Source of the DNA: Bacillota bacterium
GTDB lineage: Bacteria > Bacillota > Bacilli > Paenibacillales > NBRC-103111
Length of the DNA stretch: 64,000 nucleotides
Assembly: GCA_023388055.1 (NCBI GenBank)
Contig: JAEWGW010000011.1
Location: 124,001-188,000 of the forward strand
Direction: 5' to 3'
Part shown: one piece after another, positions 25,966-34,406 of the stretch
Position numbering within the stretch: the stretch's first letter is position 1
Layout of the letters: each line of letters opens with the position of its first letter
Position numbers and translations under genes: made by a program
Notes under the pieces: generated by a model
The model's database searches: none
Told to the model about the DNA's origin: nothing
What the model saw: only the letters and a program-made list of their open reading frames with translations

Positions 25966-26811
25966 ATGGATTCAGGTATTAAAGAACCGTTCAGCATAAA
26001 AAAGCTCATTGGGACCATTGTGCTTTTGATTATCAGCATCCTGTTCCTGCTGCCTTTTGTCTGGATGCTGTCCGCATCCTTCAAGGTGGAATCCGACGTA
26101 TTCTCCTATCCCATCCAGTGGATTCCGCAGCGCTGGAATGCGATCGCCAACTATAAGGAAATTTGGCTGGGCGCCAATCCGTTCTATAAGTATTACGCCA
26201 ACTCCATCATCGTGTCTGTGGCCACAACGGCAATCTCCTGCGTGGTGTCCGCTCTCGCGGCATACGGCTTCACCAAGATCGATTTTAAGGGCCGCAACGG
26301 CATGTTCCTGCTGATTCTGGCCACCTATATGGTGCCTGGACAAGCGATTCTGGTGCCGCAGTTTATTCTATACCGCAACATCGGTTTGTTCGACAGCCTG
26401 CTGGGTCTTATTATCATCAACTGCTTCAGCGTATTGGGCACTTTCATGCTGCGCCAGTTCTTCATGAGTCTAAGCACGGAATACATCGAATCCGGCAAAA
26501 TCGACGGTGCCAGCCATGCCCGGATCTTCTGGCAGATTGCTCTGCCGCTGGTCCGCCCGTCTGTGGCTACCTATGCGATTCTGCGGTTTATCTGGACCTG
26601 GAACGACTACCAGAACCCGTTGATCTTTATCCGTTCGGACAAATGGTACACCATTCAGCTGGCAATGCAGAAGTTCGCCTCCCTGAACGGCGAGTTCTAC
26701 TCTCTGATTATGGCGGCGGCCGTGTCGGCCATTCTGCCTCTGCTCATTATTTTCATCATCGGTCAAAAGAATGTTATCGAAGGCATTGCCTTGGGCGGGG
26801 TCAAAGGGTAA
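25966..26811 (+). CDS. CUT1 ABC sugar transporter permease 2
   Basis: This 281-residue protein is the MalG-type partner, with six membrane segments. The first has LLIISILFLLPFVWMLSASF, and the EAA loop at residue 175 reads ESGKIDGASHARIFWQIALP. The C-terminus VIEGIALGGVKG is the usual ending of the family. AGAGGGGG precedes ATG 25966. It pairs with the preceding permease to form the channel for the solute delivered by the lipoprotein at 30516. Confidence 0.94.
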   Translation: MDSGIKEPFSIKKLIGTIVLLIISILFLLPFVWMLSASFKVESDVFSYPIQWIPQRWNAIANYKEIWLGANPFYKYYANSIIVSVATTAISCVVSALAAYGFTKIDFKGRNGMFLLILATYMVPGQAILVPQFILYRNIGLFDSLLGLIIINCFSVLGTFMLRQFFMSLSTEYIESGKIDGASHARIFWQIALPLVRPSVATYAILRFIWTWNDYQNPLIFIRSDKWYTIQLAMQKFASLNGEFYSLIMAAAVSAILPLLIIFIIGQKNVIEGIALGGVKG

Positions 26812-26928
26812 TCTGAACGAATACTCAGCAGCAAGGATATACAATGAGGTTACCGCGGGACGGAGGGTGAAAGCTCTGGTCCCGCGTATTTCACTTTGTG
26901 GGGAATTAGTTTAGGAGGAGAGGATTTT

Positions 26929-28764
26929 ATGGGCTGGCGCCATGGCTTTTCCTTTGCCTCCAGGTCCTTCAGAAGCAAGCTGATTGTGGTGTCGGTGGCC
27001 TGTATTCTGCTCCCGGCGCTGGGAACCATGCTGGTGTACAATTATCTGACCCGGGATGCCGTGAAGGACCAGGCGATTCGCAATGCCGACCAGACCCTGA
27101 AGCTGGTGGAGGGTCATGTCTCCAATGAGCTCAGATACATGCTGTATCTGATGAACTATTTTACTGTGGACCAGGATATCCTGTTTGTCCTGAAGAATCT
27201 GGCGGCGGAGCCGTATGACCCGAACCGGCAGACGGAGGCGCAGTTTTTGGCGGGCAATGAGGTGCGCAAGAGCATTGGCAGTCTGACCGCAGCCGGGCAA
27301 AAAAGCTTCGTATCCATTGTGCTGAACAACGGCATGACCTTCGCCAATTACCTGGGCTATGAATATGACCCCCGGCAGCTGCTGAAGGAGGACTGGGTCA
27401 AGGAATCCGGCGCTGTGTTTGGACTGAATTCATACTGGCCCGGGGTGATGCCTACCTCCTTCAGCAGTGAAAAGGCTCGCAATCCATACCAGCTTACAGC
27501 AGTGCGTCCCCTCCGGGGGGACAAAAACGCAATCTACGGCTACGTGGTGGTTACCGTCATGGAAAGCCTGATTCATCAGTATTTTGAGGGTTTGCCGACT
27601 CAACAGGAAATTTTGCTGCTGGACGGGAATGACCTGATTTTGTCCCATACGGATACGGGACGGATCGGCACTCCTTTTCCGGAAATGAGAGAAGCGCTGG
27701 CTGCCAGCGGCACACCGCTGATTCACCGGGACGGGACGGCGTACCTGGTGTCCGAGAAGCCAATCAGTATGGCAGGCTGGAAGCTGGTTTCCTTGACCCC
27801 GTACAAGTCCGCCGTGGCCAAAATCAACGACATTTTCCAGAACGTGTTCTGGTTCCAGCTGATTTCCTTTGCGGGCTTTTTCGGTCTGCTGCTGTTGGCC
27901 CTGAGGGCGTTTACCTTGCCGCTGGTCCGGCTGGACAGGGTGGCGCTGAAGGTCAAGCAGGGGGATCTGCAGGTGCGTTCCTCCATCCGGGGGCAGGACG
28001 AGGTGGGACGGCTGGGCCAATCCTTCGACCAGATGCTGGACCGGATTACGGATATGATCCGGGAGATCACGGACACCCAGGCGCGCAAGCGCAAGGCGGA
28101 GCTGGATATGCTCCAGGCCCAGATCAATCCCCATTTCCTGTTTAATGTGATGAATTCCATCCGGATGAAGGTGCTGAAGAACGGGGACAAGGAGAGCGCC
28201 GACATGCTCAGCTCCTTGTCCAAGCTGCTGCGGATGACCATTCAGGATACAGATAATATTCCCCTTCATGACGAGGTGGAAACGGCCATTGATTATGTGA
28301 AGCTGATGAATATGCGCCAAAAGCAGGAGGTCCCGCTGGAGGTGGATATCGCCGCCGACGTGCTGATGGAACGGGTGCCCCGATTTTGCCTGCAGCCGCT
28401 TATTGAGAATGCGATGATCCACGGACTGAACCAGCAGGAGGGGCGGATTTGTGTACATGCGGGCAAGGAGCAGGGATATATCCGCATTCAGGTCCGGGAT
28501 ACGGGCAAGGGTATGGATGCGGAGGCCCTGCAGCGGCTAAGACTGCGGCTGGCGGAGCCACGGGGAGAGGAAACAGAGAGACGGGAGAAGCGGGGTTTCT
28601 CCGGTATTGGCCTTCATAATGTCTACGAACGGATGAAAATGACCTTCGGGTCCGGATTTTATATGGAGATTGATAGCAGAGAGGGAGGGGGCACATGCTT
28701 GTCTATGTATCTGCCTCTCCCCGGTCAAGCAGACCAGGCTTTAGGAGGTGCCGCAGATGTATAA
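26929..28764 (+). CDS. YesM-type sensor histidine kinase
   Basis: The 611-residue membrane kinase has a first membrane segment (about 16-36, VVSVACILLPALGTMLVYN), an extracellular sensor of about 260 residues, a second segment at about 305-325, a HAMP domain (LVRLDRVALKVKQGDLQVR) and a His_kinase domain with phospho-acceptor His402 in QINPHFLFN. An ATPase part follows with the N-box (CLQPLIENAMIHGL) and G-boxes (DTGKGMD, GFSGIGLHN). ATG 26929 follows AGGAGGAG closely; an in-frame ATG at 26896 has no site. The stop overlaps the response-regulator start by eight bases. It senses an extracellular glycan signal (inference) for the ABC system around it. Confidence 0.94.
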   Translation: MGWRHGFSFASRSFRSKLIVVSVACILLPALGTMLVYNYLTRDAVKDQAIRNADQTLKLVEGHVSNELRYMLYLMNYFTVDQDILFVLKNLAAEPYDPNRQTEAQFLAGNEVRKSIGSLTAAGQKSFVSIVLNNGMTFANYLGYEYDPRQLLKEDWVKESGAVFGLNSYWPGVMPTSFSSEKARNPYQLTAVRPLRGDKNAIYGYVVVTVMESLIHQYFEGLPTQQEILLLDGNDLILSHTDTGRIGTPFPEMREALAASGTPLIHRDGTAYLVSEKPISMAGWKLVSLTPYKSAVAKINDIFQNVFWFQLISFAGFFGLLLLALRAFTLPLVRLDRVALKVKQGDLQVRSSIRGQDEVGRLGQSFDQMLDRITDMIREITDTQARKRKAELDMLQAQINPHFLFNVMNSIRMKVLKNGDKESADMLSSLSKLLRMTIQDTDNIPLHDEVETAIDYVKLMNMRQKQEVPLEVDIAADVLMERVPRFCLQPLIENAMIHGLNQQEGRICVHAGKEQGYIRIQVRDTGKGMDAEALQRLRLRLAEPRGEETERREKRGFSGIGLHNVYERMKMTFGSGFYMEIDSREGGGTCLSMYLPLPGQADQALGGAADV

Positions 28765-30364
28765 GGTGATGCTGGTGGATGATGATTACCCGGTGCTGGA
28801 GCTGTTGTCCGAGGCAATCCCCTGGCCAGGGCTGGGGCTGGAGCTGATGGGCACCTATGAAAATGGGGAGGTTGCACTGGAGGCGGCACAGGCAGTGATG
28901 CCGGATATTGTAGTCACGGATATCGGGATGCCCCGGCTGAACGGGCTGGAGCTGATCCGGGCGCTGAAGGAGCTGAATCCCGCCGTTCGGGTAGTGATTC
29001 TCTCCTGCCACAGCGAGTTCCATTATGCCCAGCAGGCCATGAAGCTAAACGTCCAGGATTATCTGGTGAAGGACACGCTGGATCCCCAGGATCTGGAGAC
29101 GCTGCTGGGCCAGCTCAAAATCAGCCTGGATGAGGAATCCAGCCGTTTCATCAAGAATGACCAGCTCCGGCAGCTGGTGGACCGGAACCGGGAGCAGCAT
29201 AAGGAATCCTTTATCCGGGGTATGGTCCACACCCCTCTTTTGAACGAGATGGCCTGGAAAGAAGAGGCGGAGTCCTTCGGCTTAGGGACGGCAGGCGGCT
29301 TCCTTCCGGTGATTTGTTACATCGATGGTCAGCGTTCCGCCCGGCAGCGGTTTGTGACGGATGATGTGCTCCGTTTTGCCGTGAACAATCTGCTGGAGGA
29401 GATGCTGGCCGATGAAAAAACAGGCAATATCAATTTCACCTATGACGCCCTGCGTTCCTTCATTATTGCTCCTGTGTCAGGTGGTATCAAAACCAATCCG
29501 TATGATGTGGCCGAAGGGCTGCTGAAGCGGATTCAATCGGTGGTGGACGGAACCATCAAAATTCGGCTGTCTTTTATCGTGGGAGGTCTCTGCAAAACAC
29601 CCGCCGAGCTGAAGCAGGAGCTGAACGGATTACTGGCTTCCTCCGGACAGCGTTTTTATATGTATAGCAATTCGCTGGAAAGGAAAAATAAGCAGGTGTT
29701 TAGCTCCAATGACTTGTTCGCGTCCTATGATGAAGCCGTGAATGCCTTCCGGGAAATTCTCATTGAAGGCAGAACGGACCGGGTGGAGCCGGTTATCCGC
29801 CATTGGATGCAGTTCATCCGGGAGGAGCGGTTCCGACCGGATATGGTGAAGGATTGGGCCATGAAGCTGATGCTTGATCTGAAGCTGAAGCTGCAATCCA
29901 TGCAGATGTTCCGGAACCATTTCTCGGTGGATATTCTTCACCGGGAGCTGCTGGAAATTGACACACTGGAGGAAATGGAGGTCTGGATCGTCCATTTCTT
30001 TGAATCCTCACTGGTGGTGGCGGAGGAAGTCAAAGAGCTGAGCAAACGCACCGAGGTGCTGGATGCCATCCATTATGTCACTCTTCGTCTGAACCACCGG
30101 ATCACGCTGGATGAGGTAGCGGAGCATCTGTTTATGAATCCGAGCTACTTCAGCCGCCTGTTCCGGAAGGAAACCGGTGTAACCTTCATCGAGTACGTCA
30201 ACCGGATGAAGGTGGAGCGGGCCAAGGAGCTGCTGGACCAGACCAGCCTGCCCGTAGCCAAAATCGGTGAAGCGCTGGGGTATGACAACCACAGCTATTT
30301 CATCAAGATGTTCCGTTCCCAGGCAGGGGTCACCCCCCAGGAATACCGGAACGGTAGCTCCTGA
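28757..30364 (+). CDS. YesN-type AraC response regulator
   Basis: The 535-residue regulator has a receiver domain (1 to about 120, acidic pocket DDD at 8-10, phospho-acceptor Asp55 in IVVTDIGMP, Lys in YLVKDTL), a long linker of about 300 residues, and a C-terminal AraC DNA-binding domain (ITLDEVAEHLFMNPSYFSRL, VAKIGEALGYDNHSYFIKMF, GVTPQEYR). ATG 28757 follows AGGAGGTG. It is coupled by overlap to the kinase gene and is probably activated by it to turn on the SBP gene (30516) and neighbouring operons. Confidence 0.94.
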   Translation: MYKVMLVDDDYPVLELLSEAIPWPGLGLELMGTYENGEVALEAAQAVMPDIVVTDIGMPRLNGLELIRALKELNPAVRVVILSCHSEFHYAQQAMKLNVQDYLVKDTLDPQDLETLLGQLKISLDEESSRFIKNDQLRQLVDRNREQHKESFIRGMVHTPLLNEMAWKEEAESFGLGTAGGFLPVICYIDGQRSARQRFVTDDVLRFAVNNLLEEMLADEKTGNINFTYDALRSFIIAPVSGGIKTNPYDVAEGLLKRIQSVVDGTIKIRLSFIVGGLCKTPAELKQELNGLLASSGQRFYMYSNSLERKNKQVFSSNDLFASYDEAVNAFREILIEGRTDRVEPVIRHWMQFIREERFRPDMVKDWAMKLMLDLKLKLQSMQMFRNHFSVDILHRELLEIDTLEEMEVWIVHFFESSLVVAEEVKELSKRTEVLDAIHYVTLRLNHRITLDEVAEHLFMNPSYFSRLFRKETGVTFIEYVNRMKVERAKELLDQTSLPVAKIGEALGYDNHSYFIKMFRSQAGVTPQEYRNGSS

Positions 30365-30515
30365 GGCTGCAGGCTGCAAAAGTCAAAATAACAACGGGAG
30401 AGGTAAATATTGCGTTATCTGCTGTATTCACCCCCTTGTTATACTCGAGGAGTAAGGGAAAGAAAGCGCTGTACACAATTTCACAATTTCACACATGATA
30501 TGGAGGGGTCCTTAC

Positions 30516-31892
30516 ATGCAAAAGCGTAAATTGACGGCCGGTTTGCTGTGCGGCGTGTTGGCTGCCGGTTTGCTGGCAGGCTGCGGAGGAAAAGATGATG
30601 CCAATACCGGCACTGGCGGAGCCAGCCCGGATGCCAACAAGCAGGTAACCATCAAGTTCCATGCCTTCGGCAGTGAAGCCCAGCAAAACTGGAGCAAGGT
30701 GATTAATGCCTTCCAGACCAAATATCCCAACATCAAGGTGGATCTGGTCAACCTGAGCGAAAAAGGGGACACCCAGGAATATGCCAAGAAGCTGGACCTG
30801 GCGGCAGCCTCCAATGAAGCAATGGACGTTATTATGTTCAGTGAAGCGGGGATGTACGCCCAGCGTGTAGCCTTGGGCATGGTTGCTCCTTTGGACGATT
30901 ATATCACGAAGGAAGGGTATAAGGTTCCGGAGGAATACAAGGTTGACACCAAGCTGAATGGCAAATATTATGCGCTGCCCGGCAAGTTTAACCCGTGGTA
31001 TGTGCTGTTGAACAAAACCCATCTGGACGAAGCCGGTCTGAAGGTTCCCACTGACTGGACCTGGGATGACTTCCGGGATTACGCCAAAAAGCTGACCAAG
31101 GGCGAAGGCGCCACCAAACGCTACGGCACCTACTTCCACGGTCCCCAAGGCGGCGGCTGGCTGGAGTTCACCCGTCTGGCCATGGCCAACCAGGCTACCG
31201 GCGGCGACTATCTGAAGGAAGACGGCACCTCCAACCTGGACAGCGCGAACTTCCGCAAGTCCATTGAGCTGCGCTACAATATGGAGAAGGTGGACAAGTC
31301 CTCCACTCCGTATACCGATATGATCTCGCAGAAGCTGAACTACCGTCCGCAGTTCTTCAATCAAGCCGCCAGCATGATCGTGATCGGCAGCTGGATGAAC
31401 TCTGAAATCGGGGGCACGGAGCAATTCCCGCTGAACTTCAATGTGGCCGTAGCTCCGTTCCCGAAGAACAACGCAGGGGATAAGGAAACCTACTCCATGG
31501 TGACCACCGACTTCTACGCCATGGCCAACAACTCCAAGAACAAGGATGCAGCTTACCAGTTTATCCGGTTCGCCACCACCGAAGGGGTTATTGCCCAGGA
31601 GAAATACGTGCCGTCCTGGTCCAAAATCAAGGATGAGCAGCTGAGCTCCATCATTGACACCATTCTGGCCGGAACCAAAAATCCGGAGAAGGTGGACAAG
31701 GAGTCCCTGAAGAAGGTGCTGCTCAGCGCCAAGTCTACTAGCTTGGTACCACCGACCTCCTATAACGCAGACGTGTACAAGGTGATCAACGAGGAATATG
31801 AGAAGATGATCCTGGACAAGCAGAATGTGGATCAGATGATCAAAAACTCTCAAGAGCGCACGCAAAAGCTCATTGACGCCAACAAAAAGTAA
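30516..31892 (+). CDS. CUT1 ABC transporter sugar-binding lipoprotein
   Basis: The 458-residue extracellular binding protein has a lipoprotein signal, GVLAAGLLAGCGG, with Cys23 as the lipidated residue, then a short low-complexity spacer. The family 1 solute-binding fold follows (ITIKFHAFGSEAQQNW-like start, KYYALPGKFNPWYVLLNKTHL, WTWDDFRDYAKKLTKG, FFNQAASMIVIGSWM). ATG 30516 follows GGAGGGG at 30502. TATACT at 30439 may be a -10 box, so it can be expressed apart from the upstream TCS genes, as expected for an abundant receptor. It delivers oligosaccharide to the permeases at 25042 and 25966. Confidence 0.94.
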   Translation: MQKRKLTAGLLCGVLAAGLLAGCGGKDDANTGTGGASPDANKQVTIKFHAFGSEAQQNWSKVINAFQTKYPNIKVDLVNLSEKGDTQEYAKKLDLAAASNEAMDVIMFSEAGMYAQRVALGMVAPLDDYITKEGYKVPEEYKVDTKLNGKYYALPGKFNPWYVLLNKTHLDEAGLKVPTDWTWDDFRDYAKKLTKGEGATKRYGTYFHGPQGGGWLEFTRLAMANQATGGDYLKEDGTSNLDSANFRKSIELRYNMEKVDKSSTPYTDMISQKLNYRPQFFNQAASMIVIGSWMNSEIGGTEQFPLNFNVAVAPFPKNNAGDKETYSMVTTDFYAMANNSKNKDAAYQFIRFATTEGVIAQEKYVPSWSKIKDEQLSSIIDTILAGTKNPEKVDKESLKKVLLSAKSTSLVPPTSYNADVYKVINEEYEKMILDKQNVDQMIKNSQERTQKLIDANKK

Positions 31893-31935
31893 AACGCCTT
31901 AGCAGGGCGGCAGGGATGCAAACACGCTCATGCGG

Positions 31936-32010
31936 GTTTGACGGCAGGCCCTAGGCAGGGATAGAGAGGATCGCTGATCCTCTCTATTTTTCTAGGTCAT
32001 GTCTGAAAAC
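31936..32010. repeat. Two short-element ends facing each other
   Basis: GTTTGACGGCAGGCCCTAG at 31936-31954 and CTAGGTCATGTCTGAAAAC at 31992-32010 resemble the two inverted ends of the element at 40774-40940. The CTCCGAGGGG that follows the second end also matches that element. They flank the terminator at 31961. Confidence 0.4.
31961..31992 (+). terminator. Rho-independent terminator of SBP transcript
   Basis: ATAGAGAGGATC pairs perfectly with GATCCTCTCTAT over a GCT loop, followed by TTTTTC. Confidence 0.92.
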
Positions 32011-32050
32011 TCCGAGGGGGGCAGCGGCTCTGATGCGGGCGGGGCTTTTC

Positions 32051-32340
32051 GTGTAACGGAACGAAGCGACTGTTAGGCGGCAGAAGAGAGGGTGTTCCTG
32101 CTGTAACGGAACTGGGAGACCGTTAGACGGTGAAAAAGGGACTGTTTCTGCTGTAACGGAACTGAGCGACTGTTAGACGGTGAAAAAGGGATTGTTTCCG
32201 CTGTAACGGAACTGAGCGGTCCTTAGCGCTGTTTTTCAGCTCGATTTTCGCCGGTTTGTCCGTTTAAGAGCTTCTGAGTTCCGTAAGAATTTGCAACCAC
32301 CGGATTTTGGCGTCTAAGAGCTTCTGAGTTCCGTTAGCGG
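32051..32340. repeat. Intergenic TAACGGA module array (50-bp period, 4 direct + 2 inverted)
   Basis: Four units start TGTAACGGA at 32052, 32102, 32152 and 32202, exactly 50 bp apart; units two and three differ at only a few positions. Two inverted units follow, with TAAGAGCTTCTGAGTTCCGT at 32265 and 32315, again 50 bp apart. The core reads TAACGGAACTGAGCGAC, then TGTTAGACGG, and the inverted core read in reverse is nearly the same. No open frame crosses it. Confidence 0.85.
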
Positions 32341-32350
32341 CGGGACTGGG

Positions 32351-32500
32351 GTGGCTGAGGTGACTGAAGTGGTTGTGGGTAACTGAGGTAACTGGAGTGA
32401 CTGAGGTGGTTGATGTGCCTGAGGTGACTGAGTAGCTGAGGTAACTGTGGTGGTTGATGTGCCTGAGGTAACTGAGGTGCCTAAGCTAACTGCAGTGGTG
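32351..32500. repeat. Low-complexity CTGAGGTRACTG repeat
   Basis: Short, drifting copies of CTGAGGTRACTG and TGGTTGATGTGCCTGAGG fill about 150 bp; a longer unit recurs at 32405 and 32449 (44 bp). It directly follows the module array. It is not coding in a convincing way. Confidence 0.7.
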
Positions 32501-32581
32501 TCCCCACCGACTGTCGGCAGCGTGTTTGGAGGCTCAAGCAGCCTCAAAAATATGCTGGAAACCCTAAGCAGAAGCTGGTAA

Positions 32582-32616
32582 AATGAAATGGGTTTCATTA
32601 TATTGAAACGTTTTAA
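32582..32616. promoter_or_regulatory. Operator-like sites before GH88 gene
   Basis: AATGAAA-TGGG-TTTCATT at 32582-32599 is a perfect palindrome with seven-base arms. TTGAAAC-GTTTTAA at 32602 is a second, CG-centred palindrome of LacI-family type. TATATT lies between them as a possible -10 box. Confidence 0.5.
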
Positions 32617-32644
32617 CATTCGATGAATAAAGGGGTTAGATATC

Positions 32645-33781
32645 ATGAGTCTGCCGCAGAATTGGGCCCAGGAGGCATGGGACAAAACGGTGGAGAAGAT
32701 TGGACGGACCAGTCAGCGCATCAAGGACGGATTCCCCCACGCCAGTGTGGACGGGATGTATAAGCTGGAGCCCGCTTATTGGTGGACCGCCGGCTTTTGG
32801 CCGGGGCTGTTGTGGCTGTTGTACCGGAAAACCGGGGATGCTCAGCTCCGGGAGCTGGCTGAGTCCTGCGAAAAGCAGCTGGACGGGGTAATCGCCGACT
32901 ACTACAGGCTGGACCACGATATCGGCTTTATGTGGACGTTGACTAGTGTGGCCCGGTACAAGATTCTTGGTGCTGCGGAGGCGGAGGATTCCAAACGCCG
33001 CGGACTGCTGGCCGCTAATCTGCTGGCGGCGCGGTTCAATGTGCAGGGCAGCTATATCCGGGCCTGGAACCCGTGGCATGAGGGTCAGGAGAATGCAGGC
33101 TGGGCCATCATCGACTGTATGATGAACCTGTCCCTGCTCCATTGGGCATCAGAGCTGACCGGCGACCCCCGGTACCGGCATATTGCCATCCGCCATGCGG
33201 ATATGGCACTGGAGCATTTTATCCGGCCGGACGGCTCGGTAAATCATATTGTTATTTTTGACCCGTTGACAGGGGAGAAAGTTTCCGTCAATGGCGGACA
33301 GGGATTTGCCCCGGATTCCGCCTGGTCACGCGGCGCGTCATGGGCCATCTACGGAATGGCGCTGTCCTACAAGCATACCGGCGATATCCGCTACCTGGAA
33401 GCGGCCAAGCGGGTGTCCCATTTCTTCATCGCCAATTTGCCGGAGGATCATGTGCCCCATTGGGATTTCCGCCTGCCGGAGGATGTGCCCCATTACCGCG
33501 ATTCCTCTGCTGGAGCTTGTGCCGCCTGCGGACTGCTGCTCATAGCCGAGCAGGTGGATGGGCTGGAGGCGGACCTGTACCGCCAGGCCGGGGAGCGGAT
33601 TCTTCATTCCCTTTATGCCAACTACGGTACCTGGGACTCCGAGGAAGAGGAAGGGCTGATCCTTCACGGCACCAGTCACTATCCCGAACGCAAGAATATG
33701 GATGTGCCGCTGATTTACGGCGATTATTATTTTGTGGAAGGCCTCTCCCGTTTGTTGGGACATGGGGAGCTGTTCTGGTAA
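32645..33781 (+). CDS. Unsaturated glucuronyl hydrolase, GH88
   Basis: The 378-residue cytoplasmic enzyme removes the 4,5-unsaturated uronic acid left by lyases at the non-reducing end by hydrating the double bond. The helical-barrel hallmarks are YWWTAGFWPGLLWLLY, LDHDIGFMW with Asp92, IIDCMMNL with Asp157, WSRGASWAIYGMALSYKHTG and GDYYFVEGLSRL. Asp92 and Asp157 correspond to the catalytic pair of the family. The length is normal. AAAGGGG precedes ATG 32645, and two operator-like palindromes lie upstream. It would process products of pectate or glucuronan lyases imported by the adjacent ABC systems. Confidence 0.93.
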   Translation: MSLPQNWAQEAWDKTVEKIGRTSQRIKDGFPHASVDGMYKLEPAYWWTAGFWPGLLWLLYRKTGDAQLRELAESCEKQLDGVIADYYRLDHDIGFMWTLTSVARYKILGAAEAEDSKRRGLLAANLLAARFNVQGSYIRAWNPWHEGQENAGWAIIDCMMNLSLLHWASELTGDPRYRHIAIRHADMALEHFIRPDGSVNHIVIFDPLTGEKVSVNGGQGFAPDSAWSRGASWAIYGMALSYKHTGDIRYLEAAKRVSHFFIANLPEDHVPHWDFRLPEDVPHYRDSSAGACAACGLLLIAEQVDGLEADLYRQAGERILHSLYANYGTWDSEEEEGLILHGTSHYPERKNMDVPLIYGDYYFVEGLSRLLGHGELFW

Positions 33782-33927
33782 GGAAGCTGAACTCTCTGCA
33801 CCACAACACAACAACCAAAACGTCGGCTGCCGACCCGGGTTTGCGCTTTATGCGCAGCCGGCAGGCAGCCGCCGTTTTTTTTCAGTCGGGAGGCAGCAGC
33901 AAATTTTTTTTGCAGTCGCAGAAGATA

Positions 33928-34117
33928 ATAACGGAAAGGCTTTTCCGTTATTGTTTCTGCTGCTGGGGTAAGAGCACGAATAACGGAAAGAGATTTCCGT
34001 TATCCCACCTTGGATCCCACGGAATGCCAATGCGGGAGGAGTTTAGCGGAAGAATGCTTCCGCTATTTCGGATGATAATGCTCCTGCCCGGAGATAGCGG
34101 AAAATGGCTTCCGCTAA
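33928..34117. repeat. Four intergenic hairpins of the TAACGGA family
   Basis: Palindromes ATAACGGAAAGG-CTTTTCCGTTAT at 33928, ATAACGGAAA-GAGA-TTTCCGTTAT at 33980, TAGCGGAAG-AATG-CTTCCGCTA at 34044 and ATAGCGGAA-AATGG-CTTCCGCTA at 34094 lie 50 to 64 bp apart. A weaker relative (AGGGTAAG ... CCCTTATT) follows at about 34147. The 33782-34406 gap shows no gene. Confidence 0.8.
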
Positions 34118-34406
34118 CCGGCCCAAACAACCACGTATATTGCGATAGGGTAAGACCATTTTCCCTTATTCCCGGATTTACCCAATGCTGGCTGCAATAG
34201 CGAACGTTCCTCTTCCGTTATTCTCCTACCAAAGCTGCCAGTCCACAAAAGGATTTCCCTGCGGAGAGCTTCTGCTGTACAGAGAGGAACAAGTGCTTTT
34301 CCGGGGGATTTTAAAACAAATCGTGCATCTCTCTTATATGAATTACTGGGAGGAGTTGGTACTATAGGATCAAGAAAGGCCACTAAAAATATCTGGAGGG
34401 GTAAAA

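Noticed and set aside
30455..30480. Cre box near AAGAAAGCGCTGTACA before the first binding-protein gene
   Set aside because: Only about 12 of 16 positions fit, with mismatches at key bases.
30489..31865. Open frame antisense to the binding-protein gene
   Set aside because: Shadow of a strongly supported lipoprotein gene; no motifs of its own.
32051..32340. CRISPR array
   Set aside because: The 50-bp period looked suggestive, but modules diverge, the intervening parts also resemble each other, orientation flips midway and no cas gene is present.
32314..32685. Minus-strand frame rich in Thr, Ser and Pro
   Set aside because: The amino-acid bias comes from the CTGAGGTRACTG tract; there is no start signal.
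33340..34200. Open frame of 286 codons on the plus strand
   Set aside because: Its first half overlaps the GH88 gene out of frame and its second half reads through the hairpin array, giving repeated NNGK-FPL words from the repeats.
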